Positions 26,260-39,500 of a stretch of DNA of 64,000 nucleotides are shown piece after piece. The notes under the pieces are model-generated. The model was not told where the DNA came from and did no database searches. It worked only from the letters and a program-made list of their open reading frames with translations. The stretch is from assembly GCA_040954595.2 (NCBI GenBank), contig CM082584.2, forward strand, positions 434,001-498,000. The letters run 5' to 3'. The position numbers were made by a program, and so were the translations under genes. This stretch comes from Balanoglossus misakiensis (taxonomy: Eukaryota > Hemichordata). Each line of letters starts with the position of its first letter. Within the stretch, counting starts at the first letter, position 1.

Positions 26260-28305
26260 ACAGAACGGTTCAATACTACATTTATTAGATATCAGCTACT
26301 TTAGGACAATCATCTAAAATCTAAATCATTTTTTCATATTTGGATATCTGATGATGTATGAAATTTCCATTATATGTAAAAATGGTGCTGATTATAAAAA
26401 ATGCACTCTGAATGAGCTGATTTAATACAAAATTGCGTTTTATTCGTTTTTGCACCAAAAAGGTCATTTTTAGGCAAAACATTCTTTATTCTTTAAATTC
26501 GGTGACCTGATCATATATAAACAATTGCTTGTATGTTAAAAGTTTTAATGACTTTTATAAGCAGTGACACTGGCGGCATTCAACGCGAAAATAACAATTT
26601 TAGCCACAATTCGGTCAAAATGGTAAATTTTTGAAAATTACAAAAAATACCTGTTTTCTACATTTTCGGAAATCTGATGGAGTATAGAATGCTCTTCGTA
26701 TGTATATATCGATACAAATTCCACAAAAGACCGTCTAATTTGGCTCACTGCAGACAAAATTGCGTTTTACCAAATTTTCCTTGAAAATGTCATTTTTAGA
26801 AAAAAAAATAAAAAACCTTTGTTCTTCGAATTTAGTGCCTGATCATATATGACATGTTGATTGTATGTTAAAACTTTCGACCACTCCAAAAATGCTGAGA
26901 TATTGACGGAATTCAAGAAAAAATAGCCATTTTGGCCATATTTTGACAAAAATGGTAAATTTTTAAAAAATCATAAAAAATTAACTCTTTTCTTCATTTT
27001 CGGAAATATTATAGAGCATGAAGTGTCGTTCTCTTGTAAAAAGTGCTGCAAATTCCAGAAAAGGCGGTATAATTTGAATCACCCAAGACAAAATTACCAT
27101 TTTCGACTTTTTTTCGAAATATTGTTTTTTTACAAAATAAATAAGAATAAATTCTTTTCTTAGTTCCAAACGGGTAGAGATACTTTCCACACGGATTTCT
27201 AACATTGAATTCCCGTTCATCAACTCAGATTTCCTACAGCATAAGTCGGCTAAAACCCTGACACTCTAGAGCAGAAACAGTTGCACACTGGTAACGTTGA
27301 ACAAGTCGATTTTTCTACGGCCTGGCTCGGCTAAATCTCCGTCACAATATGACAGACACTAGCGTACGTTAGCAACGGTGATCAAGTCAGATTTTCTACG
27401 GCATGGCTTGGATAAAGCCCCGGCACTCTAGAGCAGAAACACGCGTACAGAGACCACGTTGATCAAGTCTGATCTCCTACGGCTTGGCTCGACTAAAACC
27501 CCGGCACACTATGACAGACATTAGCGTTCGTTAGCAACGTTGATCAAGTCAGATTTCCTACGGCATGGCTTGGCTAAAGCCCTGGCACTCTAGAGCAGAA
27601 ACACGCGTACAGAGACCACGTTGATCTACTCACATTTCCTTCGGCCTGGCACGGCTGATGCCCCGGCACTATATATAGGACACAAACTGGCGTAAGTTAA
27701 CAACGGTAATCACGTCGGGTTTCCCACGGCCTGGCTCAGCTGAAGCCCCGGCACTCTAGAGCAGAAACAGGCGTACATTGACCACGTTGATCAAGTAAGA
27801 TTTCCTACGGCGTGACTCGGCTGGTGCACCGGCTCTATATGACACAGACTGGCGTAAGTTATCAACGGTGATTACGTCGGATTTCCTACGGCCTGGTGTA
27901 GCTGAAGCCCCGGCCCTTTAGAGCGGAAACACGCGTACATTGACCACGATAATCAAGTCAGATCTCCTACGGCCTGGCTCGACTAAAACCCCGGCACACC
28001 ATGACAGACACTAGCGTTCGTTAGCAACGGTGATCAAGTCTGATTTCCTTCGGCCTGGCTCTGCAAAAGACCCGACACATTAGTACAAAGACGTTGGCTA
28101 AGTCGGGCAAACCGAAGAGGGAAAGTCACAGCGGGTCAATACTCGACATTTGTTCCGGTAGGACTACATTATTGGCTGTCAATTTATAGAGAAAGCCCGA
28201 ATTTAACCAGGGCGTTTCAAACACCGACGTTAGTTGTGGGCACGGCCTGCAGTACTGATGGGTAAGCTGACATCGGCGTACCGCATGTAATGTAGGGGGG
28301 GGGGG
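26260..28305 (-). repeat. Satellite unit M-7
   Basis: Full unit of about 2046 bp; AT domain to 27,212, G-run 28295-28305. One G missing in GTGCCTGATCATATATG and one A/T in the AAATATTGTTTTTTTAC segment define a subtype shared with the next unit and inverted with the truncated unit at 14,454. Confidence 0.94.
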
Positions 28306-29970
28306 ACAGAACGGTTCAATACTACATTTATTAGATATCAGCTACTTTAGGACAATCATCTAAAATCTAAATCATTTTTTCATATTTGGATATCTGATGA
28401 TGTATGAAATTTCCATTATATGTAAAAATGGTGCTGATTATAAAAAATGCACTCTGAATGAGCTGATTTAATACAAAATTGCGTTTTATTCGTTTTTGCA
28501 CCAAAAAGGTCATTTTTAGGGAAAACATTCTTTATTCTTTAAATTCGGTGACCTGATCATATATAAACAATTGCTTGTATGTTAAAAGTTTTAATGACTT
28601 TTATAAGCAGTGACACTGGCGGCATTCAACGCGAAAATAACAATTTTAGCCACAATTCGGTCAAAATGGTAAATTTTTGAAAATTACAAAAAATACCTGT
28701 TTTCTACATTTTCGGAAATCTGATGGAGTATAGAATGCTCTTCGTATGTATATATCGATACAAATTCCACAAAAGACCGTCTAATTTGGCTCACTGCAGA
28801 CAAAATTGCGTTTTACCAAATTTTCCTTGAAAATGTCATTTTTAGAAAAAAAAATAAAAAACCTTTGTTCTTCGAATTTAGTGCCTGATCATATATGACA
28901 TGTTGATTGTATGTTAAAACTTTCGACCACTCCAAAAATGCTGAGATATTGACGAAATTCAAGAAAAAATAGCCATTTTGGCCATATTTTGACAAAAATG
29001 GTAAATTTTTAAAAAATCATAAAAAATTAACTCTTTTCTTCATTTTCGGAAATATTATAGAGCATGAAGTGTCGTTCTCTTGTAAAAAGTGCTGCAAATT
29101 CCAGAAAAGGCGGTATAATTTGAATCACCCAAGACAAAATTACCATTTTCGACTTTTTTTCGAAATATTGTTTTTTTACAAAATAAATAAGAATAAATTC
29201 TTTTCTTAGTTCCAAACGGGTAGAGATACTTTCCACACGGATTTCTAACATTGAATTCCCGTTCATCAACTCAGATTTCCTACAAGTCGGCTAAAACCCT
29301 GACACTCTAGAACAGAAACAGTTGCACACTGGTAACGTTGAACAAGTCGATTTTTCTACGGCCTGGCTCGGCTAAATCTCCGTCACAATATGACAGACAC
29401 TAGCGTAGGTTAGCAACGGTGATCAAGTCAGATTTTCTACGGCATGGCTTGGATAAAGCCCCGGCACTCCAGAGCAGAAACACGCGTACAGAGACCACGT
29501 TGATCAAGTCTGATCTCCTACGGCTTGGTTCGACTAAAACCCCGGCACACTATGACAGACACTAGCGTTCGTTAGCAACGGTGATCAAGTTAGATTTTCT
29601 ACGGCATGGCTTGGCTAAAGCCCTGGCACTCTAGAGCAGAAACACGCGTACAGAGACCACGTTGATCTATTCACATTTCCTTCGGCCTGGCACGGCTGAT
29701 GCCCCGGCACTATATATAGGACACAAACTGGCGTAAGTTAACAACGGTAATCACGTCGGGTTTCCTACGGCCTGGCTCAGCTGAAGCCCCGGCTCTCTAG
29801 AGCAGAAACAGGCGTACATTGACCACGTTGATCAAGTAAGATTTCCTACGGCGTGACTCGGCTGGTACACCGGCTCTATATGACACAGACTGGCGTAAGT
29901 TATCAACGGTGATTACGTCGGATTTCCTACGGCCTGGTTTAGCTGAAGCCCCGGCACTTTAGAGCGGAAA
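28306..29970 (-). repeat. Satellite unit M-8, truncated at a small inversion
   Basis: AT domain to 29,258, then subrepeats until GCGGAAACA near 29,970, where the strand switches. TTCCTACAAGTCGG at 29,277 lacks the GCATA of other units, the same deletion as at 14,424-14,436 in the plus unit, so these two are inverted sisters. Confidence 0.91.
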
Positions 29971-30965
29971 CATGTAGAAAACAGGTATTTTTTGTAATTT
30001 TCAAAAATTTACCATTTTGACCGAATTGTGGCTAAAATTGTTATTTTCGTGTTGAATGCCGCCAGTGTCACTGCTTTTAATAGTCATAAAAACTTTTAAC
30101 ATACAAGCAATTGTTTATATATGATAAGGTCACCGTATTAAAAAAATAAAGAATGTTTTGACTAAAAATGACCTTTTTGGTGCAAAAACGAATAAAACGC
30201 AATTTTGTATTAAATCAGCTCATTCAGAGTGCATTTTTTATAATCAGCACCATTTTTACATATAATGGAAATTTCATACATCATCAGATATCCAAATATG
30301 AAAAAATGATTTAGATTTTAGATGATTGTCCAAAAGTAGCTGATATCTAATAAATGTAGTATTGAACCGTTCTGTCCCCCCCCCCCTACATTACATGCGG
30401 TACGCCGATGTCAGCTTACCCATCAGTACTGCAGGCCGTGCCCACAACTAACGTCGGTGTTTGAAACGCCCTGGTTAAATTCGGGCTTTCTCTATAAATT
30501 GACAGGCAATAATGTAGTCCTACCGGAACAAATGTCGAGTTTTGACCCGCTGTGACTTTCCCTCTTCGGTTTGCCCGACTTAGCCAACGTCTTTGTACTA
30601 GAGTGTCGGGTCTTTTGCAGAGCCAGGCCGAAGGAAATCCGACTTGATCACCGTTGCTAACGAACGCTAGTGTCTGTCATGGTGTGCCGGGGTTTTAGTC
30701 GAGCCAGGCCGTAGGAGATCTGACTTGATCATCGTGGTCAATGTACGCGTGTTTCCGCTCTAAAGTGCCGGGGCTTCAGCTAAACCAGGCCGTAGGAAAT
30801 CCGACGTAATCACCGTTGATAACTTACGCCAGTCTGTGTCATATAGAGCCGGTGTACCAGCCGAGTCACGCCGTAGGAAATCTTACTTGATCAACGTGGT
30901 CAATGTACGCCTGTTTCTGCTCTAGAGAGCCGGGGCTTCAGCTGAGCCAGGCCGTAGGAAACCCG
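29971..30965 (+). repeat. 995-bp plus-oriented segment inside the minus block
   Basis: Begins within AT subrepeat b (TGTAGAAAACAGGTATTTTT), runs through subrepeat c, an 11-C run (30,376-30,386), the leader and about four subrepeats, then ends at AAACCCGA. The left join overlaps at about ACA; the right join overlaps at CGA. Flanking minus units on the two sides do not restore one intact unit, so this is not a clean flip in place. Confidence 0.9.
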
Positions 30966-31964
30966 ATTTTTCTACGGCCTGGCTCGGCTAAATCTCGTCA
31001 CAATATGACAGACACTAGCGTACGTTAGCAACGGTGATCAAGTCAGATTTTCAACGGCATGGGTTGGATAAAGCCCCGGCACTCTAGAGCAGAAACACGC
31101 GTACAGAGACCACGTTGATCAAGTCTGATCTCCTACGGCTTGGCTCGACTAAAACCCCGGCACACTATGACAGACACTAGCGTTCGTTAGCAACGTTGAT
31201 CAAGTCAGATTTCCTACGGCATGGCTTTGCTAAAGCCCTGACACTCTAGAGCAGAAACACGCGTACAGAGACCACGTTGATCTACTCACATTTCCATCGG
31301 CCTGGCACGGCTGATGCCCCGGCACTATATATAGGACACAGACTGGCGTAAGTTAACAACGGTGATTACGTCGGATTTCCTACGGCCTGGTTTAGCTGAA
31401 GCCCCGGCACTTTAGAGCGGAAACACGCGTACATTGACCACGTTGATCAAGTCAGATTTCCTTCGGCGTGACTCGGCTGGTGCACCGGCTCTATATGACA
31501 CAGACTGGCGTAAGTTATCAACGGTGATTACGTCGGATTTCCTACGGCCTGGTTTAGCTGAAGCCCCGGCACTTTAGAGCGGAAACACGCGTACATTGAC
31601 CACGATGATCAAGTCAGATCTCCTACGGCTTGGCTCGACTAAAACCCCGGCACACCATGACAGACACTAGCGTTCGTTAGCAACGGTGATCAAGTCGGAT
31701 TTCCTTCGGCCTGGCTCTGCAAAAGACCCGACACTCTAGTACAAAGACGTTGGCTAAGTCGGGCAAACCGAAGAGGGAAAGTCACAGCGGGTCAACACTC
31801 GACATTTGGTCGGGTAGGACTGCATTATTGCCTGTCAATTTATAGAGAAAGCCCGAATTTAACCAGGGCGTTCCAAACACCGACGTTAGTTGGGGGCACG
31901 GCCTGCAGTACTGCCGGGTAAGCTGACATCGGCGTACCGCATATAATGTAAGGGGGGGGGGGGG
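30966..31964 (-). repeat. Satellite unit M-9, GC-richer domain only
   Basis: Minus subrepeats from the ATTTTTCTACGGCC subrepeat to a G-run at 31,952-31,964. Near 31,351 GTAAGTTAACAACGG joins to GTGATTACGTCGG, fusing two different A-type subrepeats. The CTCGTCAC variant relates it to the unit at 21,962. Confidence 0.9.
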
Positions 31965-34017
31965 ACAGAACGGTTCAATACTACATTTATTAGATATCAG
32001 CTAATTTTGGACAATCATCTAAAATCTAAATCATTTTTTCATATTTGGATATCTGATGATGTATGAAATTTCCATTATATGTAAAAATGGTGCTTATTAT
32101 AAAACATGCACTCTGAATGAACTGATTTAATACAAGATTGCGTTTTATTCGTTTTTGCGCCAAAAAGGTCATTTTTAGGCAAAACATTCTTTATATTTTT
32201 AATTCGGTGACCTGATCATATATAAACAATTGCTTGTATGTTAAAAGTTTTTATGACTTTTAAAAGCAGTGACACTGGTGGCATTCATCACGAAAATAAC
32301 AATTTTAGCCACAATTTGGTCAAAATGGTAAATTTTTGAAAATTACAAAAAATACCTGTTTTCTACATTTTCGGAAATCTGATGGAGTATAGAATGCTCT
32401 TCGTATGTATATATCGATACAAATTCCACAAAAGACCGTCTAATTTGGCTCACTGCAGACAAAATTGCGTTTTACCAAATTTTCCTTGAAAATGTCATTT
32501 TTAGAAAAAAAAATAAAAAAACCTTTGTTCTTCGAATTTGGTGCCCTGATCATATATGACATGTTGATTGTATGTTAAAACTCTCGACCACTCCAAAAAT
32601 GCAGAGATATTGACGGAATTCAAGAAAAATAGCCATTTTGGCCATATTTTGACAAAAATGGTAAATTTTTGAAAAATCATAAAAAATTAACTCTTTTCTT
32701 CATTTTCGGAAATATTATGGAGCATGAAGTGTCGTTCTCTTGCAAAAAGTGCTGCAAATTCCAGAAAAGGCGGTATAATTTGAATCACCCAAGACAAAAT
32801 TACCATTTTCAACTTTTTTTCGAAAAATTGTCTTTTTTTACAAAATAAATAAGAATAAATTCTTTTCTTAGTTTCAAACGGGTAGAGATACTTTCCACAC
32901 GGGTTTTCTAACATTGAATTCCCGTTCATCAACTCAGATTTCCTACAGCATAAGTCGGCTAAAACCCTGACACTCTAGAGCAGAAACAGTTGCACACTGG
33001 TAACGTTGAACAAGTCGATTTTTCTACGACCTGGCTCGGCTAAATCTCCGTCACAATATGACAGACACTAGCGTACGTTAGCAACGGTGATCAAGTCAGA
33101 TTTTCTACGGCATGGCTTGGATAAAGCCCCGGCACTCTAGAGCAGAAACACGCGTACAGAGACCACGTTGATCAAGTCTGATCTCCTACGGCTTGGCTCG
33201 ACTAAAACCCCGGCACACTATGACAGACACTAGCGTTCGTTAGCAACTTTGATCAAGTCAGATTTCCTACGGCATGGCTTAACTAAAGCCCTGGCACTCT
33301 AGAGCAGAAACACGCGTACAGAGACCACGTTGATCTTCTCACATTTCCTTCGGCCTGGCACGGCTGATGCCCCGGCACTATATATAGGACACAGACTGGC
33401 GTAAGTTAACAACGGTAATCACGTCGGGTTTTCTTACGGCCTGGCTCAGCTGAAGCCCCGGCACTCTAGAGCAGAAACAGGCGTACATTGACCACGTTGA
33501 TCAAGTCAGATTTCCTACGGCGTGACTCGGCTGGTGCACCGGCTCTATATGACACAGACTGGCGTAAGTTATCAACGGTGATTACGTCGGATTTCCTACG
33601 GCCTGGTTTAGCTGAAGCCCCGGCACTTTAGAGCGGAAACACGCGTACATTGACCACGATGATCAAGTCAGATCTCCTACGGCCTGGCTCGACTAAAACC
33701 CCGGCACACCATGACAGACACTAGCGTTAGTTAGCAACGGTGATCAAGTCGGATTTCCTTCGGCCTGGCTCTGCAAAAGACCCGAAACTCTAGTACAAAG
33801 ACGTTGGCTAAGTCGGGCAAACCGAACAGGGAAAGTCACAGCGGTTCAACACTTGACATTTGTTCCGGTAGGACTGCATTATTGCCTGTCGATTTATAGA
33901 GAGAGCCCGAATTTAACCAGGGCGTTTCAAACACCGACGTTTGTTGGGGGCACGGCCTACAGTACTGCCGGGTAAGCTGACATCGGCGTACCGCATATAA
34001 TGTAAGGGGGGGGGGGG
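31965..34017 (-). repeat. Satellite unit M-10
   Basis: Full unit of 2053 bp; AT domain to 32,921, G-run 34,006-34,017. Private changes (GGTTCAACACTTGAC, CCGAACAGGG, GGCTTAACTAAAG, GATCTTCTCAC, GCAACTTTGATC, CTACGACCTGG) recur reverse-complemented in the plus units at 49,231 and 53,608, so it is the inverted counterpart of both. Confidence 0.94.
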
Positions 34018-35913
34018 CAGAACGGTTCAATACTACATTTATTAGATATCAGCTAATTTTGGACAATCATCTAAAATCTAAATCATTTTTTCATATTTGG
34101 ATATCTGATGATTTTTTGTATGAAATTTCCATTATATGTAAAATTGGTGCTTATTATAAAACATGCACTCTGAATGAACTGATTTAATACAAGGTTGCGT
34201 TTTATTCGTTTTTGCACCAAAAAGGTCATTTTTAGGCAAAACATTCTTTATTTTTTTAATTCGGTGACCTGATCATATATAAACAATTGCTTGTATGTTA
34301 AACGTTTTAATGACTTTTAAAAGCAGTGACACTGGCGGCATTCATCACGAAAATAACAATTTTAGCCACAATTTAGTCAAAATGGTAAATTTTTGAAATT
34401 TACAAAAAATACCTGTTTTCTACATTTTCGGAAATCTGATGGAGTGTAGAATGCTCTTCGTATGTATATATCGATACAATTTCCACAAAAGACCGTCTAA
34501 TTTGGCTCACTGCAGACAAAATTGCGTTTTACCAAATTTTCCTTGAAAATGTCATTTTTAGAAAAAAAAAAAAAAAAACCTTTGTTCTTCGAATTTGGTG
34601 CCCTGATCATATATGACATGTTGATTGTATGTTAAAACTCTCGACTACTCCAAAAATGCTGAGATATTGATGGAATTCAAGAAAAATAGCCATTTTGGCC
34701 ATATTGTGACAAAAATGGTAAATTTTTGAAAAATCATAAAAAATTAACTCTTTTCTTCATTTTCGGAAATATTATGGAGCATGAAGTGTCGTTCTCTTGT
34801 AAAAAGTGCTGCAAATTCCAGAAAAGGCGGTATAATTTGAATCACCCAAGACAAAATTGCAATTTTTCGACTTTTTTTTCGAAAAATTGTCTTTTTTACA
34901 AAATAAATAAGAATAAATTCTTTTCTTAGTTTCAAACGGGTAGAGATACTTTCCACACGGGTTTTCTAACATTGAATTCCCGTTCATCAACTCAGATTTC
35001 CTACAGCATAAGTCGGCTAAAACCCTGACACTCTAGAGCAGAAACAGTTGCACACTGGTAACGTTGAACAAGTCGATTTTTCTACGGCCTGGCTCGGCTA
35101 AATCTCCGTCACAATATGACAGACACTAGCGTACGTTAGCAACGGTGATCAAGTCAGATTTCCTACGGCATGGCTTGGCTAAAGCCCTGGCACTCTAGAG
35201 CAGAAACACGCGTACAGAGACCACGTTGATCTACTCACATTTCCTTCGGCCTGGCACGGCTGATGCCCCGGCACTATATATAGGACACAAACTGGCGTAA
35301 GTTAACAACGGTAATCACGTCGGGTTTCCTACGGCCTGGCTCAGCTGAAGCCCCGGCACTCTAGAGCAGAAACAGGCGTACATTGACCACGTTGATCAAG
35401 TCAGATTTCCTACGGCGTGACTCGGCTGGTGCACCGGCTCTATATGACACAGACTGGCGTAAGTTATCAACGGTGATTACGTCGGATTTCCTACGGCCTG
35501 GTTTAGCTGAAGCCCCGGCACTTTAGAGCGGAAACACGCGTACATTGACCACGATGATCAAGTCAGATCTCCTACGGCCTGGCTCGACTAATACCCCGGC
35601 ACACCATGACAGACACTAGCGTTCGTTAGCAACGGTGATCAAGTCGGATTTCCTTCGGCCTGGCTCTGCAAAAGACCCGACACTCTAGTACAAAAACGTT
35701 GGCTAAGTTGGGCAAACCGAAGAGGGAAAGTCGCAGCGGGTCAACACTCGACATTTGTTCCGGTAGGACTGCATTATTGCCTGTCGATTTATAGAGAGAG
35801 CCCGAATTTAACCAGGGCGTTTCAAACACCGACGTTTGTTGGGGGCACGGCCTACAGTACTGCCGGGTAAGCTGACATCGGCGTACCGCATATAATGTAA
35901 GGGGGGGGGGGGG
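34018..35913 (-). repeat. Satellite unit M-11, one A/B pair short
   Basis: 1896 bp. AT domain to 34,979 with private changes (GGAGTGTAGAATG, TCGACTACTCC, TTTAGTCAAAATGG) that recur inverted at 48,340-48,880. Near 35,150 the A/B pair is lost at the same kind of join as in the unit at 8,617. G-run 35,901-35,913. Confidence 0.93.
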
Positions 35914-37004
35914 ACAGAACGGTTCAATACTACATTTATTAGATATCAGCTAATTTTGGACAATCATCTAAAATCTAAATCATTTTTTCATATTTGGATA
36001 TCTGATGATGTATGAAATTTCCATTATATGTAAAAATGGTGCTTATTATAAAACATGCACTCTGAATGAACTGATTTAATACAAGATTGCGTTTTATTCG
36101 TTTTTGCACCAAAAAGGTCATTTTTAGGCAAAACATTCTTTATATTTTTAATTCGGTGACCTGATCATATATAAACAATTGCTTGTATGTTAAACGTTTT
36201 TATGACTTTTAAAAGCAGTGACACTGGCGGCATTCATCACGAAAATAACAATTTTAGCCACAATTTGGTCAAAATGGTAAATTTTTGAAAATTACAAAAA
36301 TACCTGTTTTCTACATTTTCGGAAATCTGATGGAGTATAGAATGCTCTTCGTATGTATATATCGATACAAATTCCACAAAAGACCGTCTAATTTGGCTCA
36401 CTGCAGACAAAATTGCGTTTTACCAAATTTTCCTTGAAAATGTCATTTTTAGAAAAAAAAATAAAAAAACCTTTGTTCTTCGAATTTGGTGCCCTGATCA
36501 TATATGACATGTTGATTGTATGTTAAAACTCTCGACCACTCCAAAAATGCAGAGATATTGACGGAATTCAAGAAAAATAGCCATTTTGGCCATATTTTGA
36601 GAAAAATGGTAATTTTTTGAAAAATCATAAAAAATTAACTCTTTTCTTCATTTTCGGAAATATTATGGAGCATGAAGTGTCGTTCTCTTGTAAAAAGTGC
36701 TGCAAATTCCAGAAAAGGCGGTATAATTTGAATCACCCAAGACAAAATTGCAATTTTTCGACTTTTTTTCGAAAAATTGTCTTTTTTACAAAATAAATAA
36801 GAATAAATTATTTTCTTAGTTTCAAAAGGGTAGAGACACTTTCCACACAGGTTTTTTAACATTGAATTCCCATTCATCAACTCAGATTTCCTACAGCATA
36901 AGTCGGCTAAAACCCTGACACTCTAGAGCAGAAACAGTTGCACAATGGTAACGTTGAACAAGTCGATTTTTCTACGGCCTGGCTCGGCTAAATCTCCGTC
37001 ACAC

Positions 37005-37364
37005 TAGTCCTGTTTCAAAATGACCTACATTACACGTCCTATACACATGTATTGCATGTTCTGATTGGTTTATCCGCTTCTCTAAGGTCCACTTGCGGCA
37101 CGCTGATTGGAGGGACCTTGTAGGTTAGGTCCTATTACTATGTATTATTCATTAGACCTTGTAGGTTAGGTCTTATTACTATGCATTATTCACTTTACAG
37201 CTCCCTGATTGGTTAACGTGTCAGTCTGGTCCCCCATGTGTTCACTGTCTCATTATACAGGACCTTGTAGGTTATGTCTTATTAATATGTATTTATTCAC
37301 CATACAGCTCCCTGATTGGTTAACGTGTCAGTCTGGTCCCCCCAGTGTTCACTGCCTCATTGTG
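37005..37364 (+). repeat. Left terminal inverted repeat of the transposon
   Basis: From TAGTCCTG to TTCACTGCCTCATTGTG. It is longer than the right copy because a segment of roughly 110 bp is duplicated: AGCTCCCTGATTGGTTAACG occurs at 37,199 and 37,316, and the GACCTTGTAGG motif occurs three times. Shared inner landmarks with the right end include CACTTGCGGCACGCTGATTG and TGTATTATTCA. Confidence 0.85.
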
Positions 37365-38100
37365 AAATGTCCCATGTGCTTCCTGGCTAGCGTTGTGGTA
37401 ACACATTATTCGGGATGTCCGCAGATCATTCATTGATTTTCTGAGAAATTGCCTGACTGATACTATCTCCAACATAAACCGCACCGTGGAAAAATTAAAT
37501 GATTTTTAGATGGACTTTGAAAATCTGATTAACTCATCTAAGCATTTTTGCTAACAGTTGTATATTTTTTTAATCACCCTCCTACTTCTCATCATCAATA
37601 TTATTATTGTTGTTTTACTATTTTAAAGTAAATTTGTTTTGACGAAGATGTTGTGATAAGGAGCACGTTGTCCGTTTATACATTCGTATATTGTTTTCAT
37701 AAAAATTGAACTATGACGGTGCAGCTTCGTGAAAGAAGTAATGTTATTCTAAACATTTCCATTGTAAGATATTTTTGGTTTGCTCGAATGAATAGCACAC
37801 ACTTCGTATTCAGCCAGGTGTTACACGAAGTGATGCGCTGAAAGGCATTACGTAACAAAACACTAGCCCATTTCAACAAACCGCCACTGGAAATAAAATA
37901 CGAAATTTCTCCTGGCAATTTTTATTTCGAGTATCTAGTTCACAGTATCACATAAAATGCCATGAATAGTGAAGGAAAGGGTGAAATCCAATCATTATAC
38001 GAGTGCCTTTCTTTATACACTGGGATCGAGCTTCGACAACGCGCAGGCAGCATGGCAGACAGAATACGACAACAGTATTCAGAAAGTACAAAAAACTTTG

Positions 38101-38337
38101 CATAACGAGGCAGTGAAAACTGGAGACCTACACATTAACCAATCAGGGAGCTGAAAATTGAATAAATACATATTAATAAGACCTAACCTACAAGGTCTAG
38201 TGAATAATACATAATAATAAGACCTAACACATAAGGTCCCTCCAATCAGCGTGCCGCAAGTGGACCTAAGATTACCAGATGGACCAATCACAGATGTAGG
38301 TACATATGTCATGGACCTGACTTATGAAACAGGACTA
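38101..38337 (-). repeat. Right terminal inverted repeat of the transposon
   Basis: Read on the minus strand it gives TAGTCCTGTTTCATAAG, AGGTCCACTTGCGGCACGCT, two GACCT..AGGTC motifs, AGCTCCCTGATTGGTTAATG (38,133-38,152) and TTCACTGCCTCGTTATG (38,101-38,117), in the same order as the left end. Confidence 0.85.
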
Positions 38338-38520
38338 ATATGACAGACACTAGCGCACGTTAGCAACGGTGATCAAGTCAGATTTTCTACGGCATGGCTG
38401 GGATAAAGCCCCGGCACTCTAGAGCAGAAACACGCGTACAGAGACCACGTTGATCAAGTCTGATCTCCTACGGCTTGGCTCGACTAAAACCCCGGCACAC
38501 TATGACAGACACTAGCGTTC

Positions 38521-39500
38521 GTTAGCAACGTTGATCAAGTCAGATTTCCTACGGCATGGCTTGGCTAAAGCCCTGGCACTCTAGAGCAGAAACACGCGTA
38601 CAGAGACCACGTTGATCTACTCCCATTTCCTTCGGCCTGGCACAGCTGATGCCCCGGCACTATATATAGGACACAGACTGGCGTAAGTTAACAACGGTAA
38701 TCACGTCGGGTTTCCTACGGCCTGGCTCAGCTGAAGCCCCGGCACTCTAGAGCAGAAACAGGCGTACATTGACCACGTTGATCAAGTCAGATGTCCTACG
38801 GCGTGACTCCGCTGGTGCACCGGCTCTATATGACACAGACTGGCGTAAGTTATCAACGGTGATTACGTCGGATTTCCTACGGCCTGGTTTAGCTCAAGCC
38901 CCGGCACTTTAGAGCGGAAACACGCGTACATTGACCACGATGATCAAGTCAGATCTCCTACGGCTTGGCTCGACTAAAACCCCGGCACACTATGACAGAC
39001 ACTAGCGTTCGTTAGCAACGTTGATCAAGTCAGATTTCCTACGGCATGGCTTGGCTAAAGCCCTGGCACTCTAGAGCAGAAACACGCGTACAGAGACCAC
39101 GTTGATCTACTCCCATTTCCTTCGGCCTGGCACAGCTGATGCCCCGGCACTATATATAGGACACAGACTGGCGTAAGTTAACAACGGTAATCACGTCGGG
39201 TTTCCTACGGCCTGGCTCAGCTGAAGCCCCGGCACTCTAGAGCAGAAACAGGCGTACATTGACCACGTTGATCAAGTCAGATGTCCTACGGCGTGACTCC
39301 GCTGGTGCACCGGCTCTATATGACACAGACTGGCGTAAGTTATCAACGGTGATTACGTCGGATTTCCTACGGCCTGGTTTAGCTCAAGCCCCGGCACTTT
39401 AGAGCGGAAACACGCGTACATTGACCACGATGATCAAGTCAGATCTCCTACGGCTTGGCTCGACTAAAACCCCGGCACACTATGACAGACACTAGCGTTC
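38521..39500 (-). repeat. Two identical 490-bp tandem blocks within the subrepeats
   Basis: 38,521-39,010 and 39,011-39,500 read the same base for base; each holds three A/B pairs (5 x 81 plus one 85). A third, diverged block starts at 39,501 (CCCTGGCATTCTAG instead of CCCTGGCACTCTAG). The sister unit at 17,609 has only one such block followed by the diverged one. Confidence 0.92.

Larger units (their letters stand above)
37005..38337. mobile_element. Non-autonomous DNA transposon with long terminal inverted repeats (1,333 bp)
   Basis: Unrelated to the satellite. Ends TAGTCCTGTTTCA and TGAAACAGGACTA are exact inverted repeats, and homology of the two ends extends inward over about 237 bp on the right and 360 bp on the left. 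Subterminal GACCTTGTAGGTTAGGTC motifs lie at 37,114, 37,155 and 37,261 and inverted at 38,180 and 38,221. The centre (37,365-38,100) shows no transposase; its longest open frames are under 80 codons. The empty site (about 18,462) reads CGTCACAATATGAC and the filled site CGTCACAC-element-ATATGAC, so there is no target duplication of 2 bp or more. Superfamily not identified. Confidence 0.85.

Noticed and set aside
34726-34929. Open frames on both strands of the same AT segment (34,726-34,990)
   Set aside because: Three overlapping frames on opposite strands in AT-rich repeat; none is kept in sister units.
37209-37436. Frames within the transposon at 37,209-37,436, 37,697-37,918, 37,969-38,154 and 38,079-38,312 as transposase remnants
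   Set aside because: All under 80 codons, two of them made of terminal-repeat sequence, no DDE-type or zinc-finger pattern visible.
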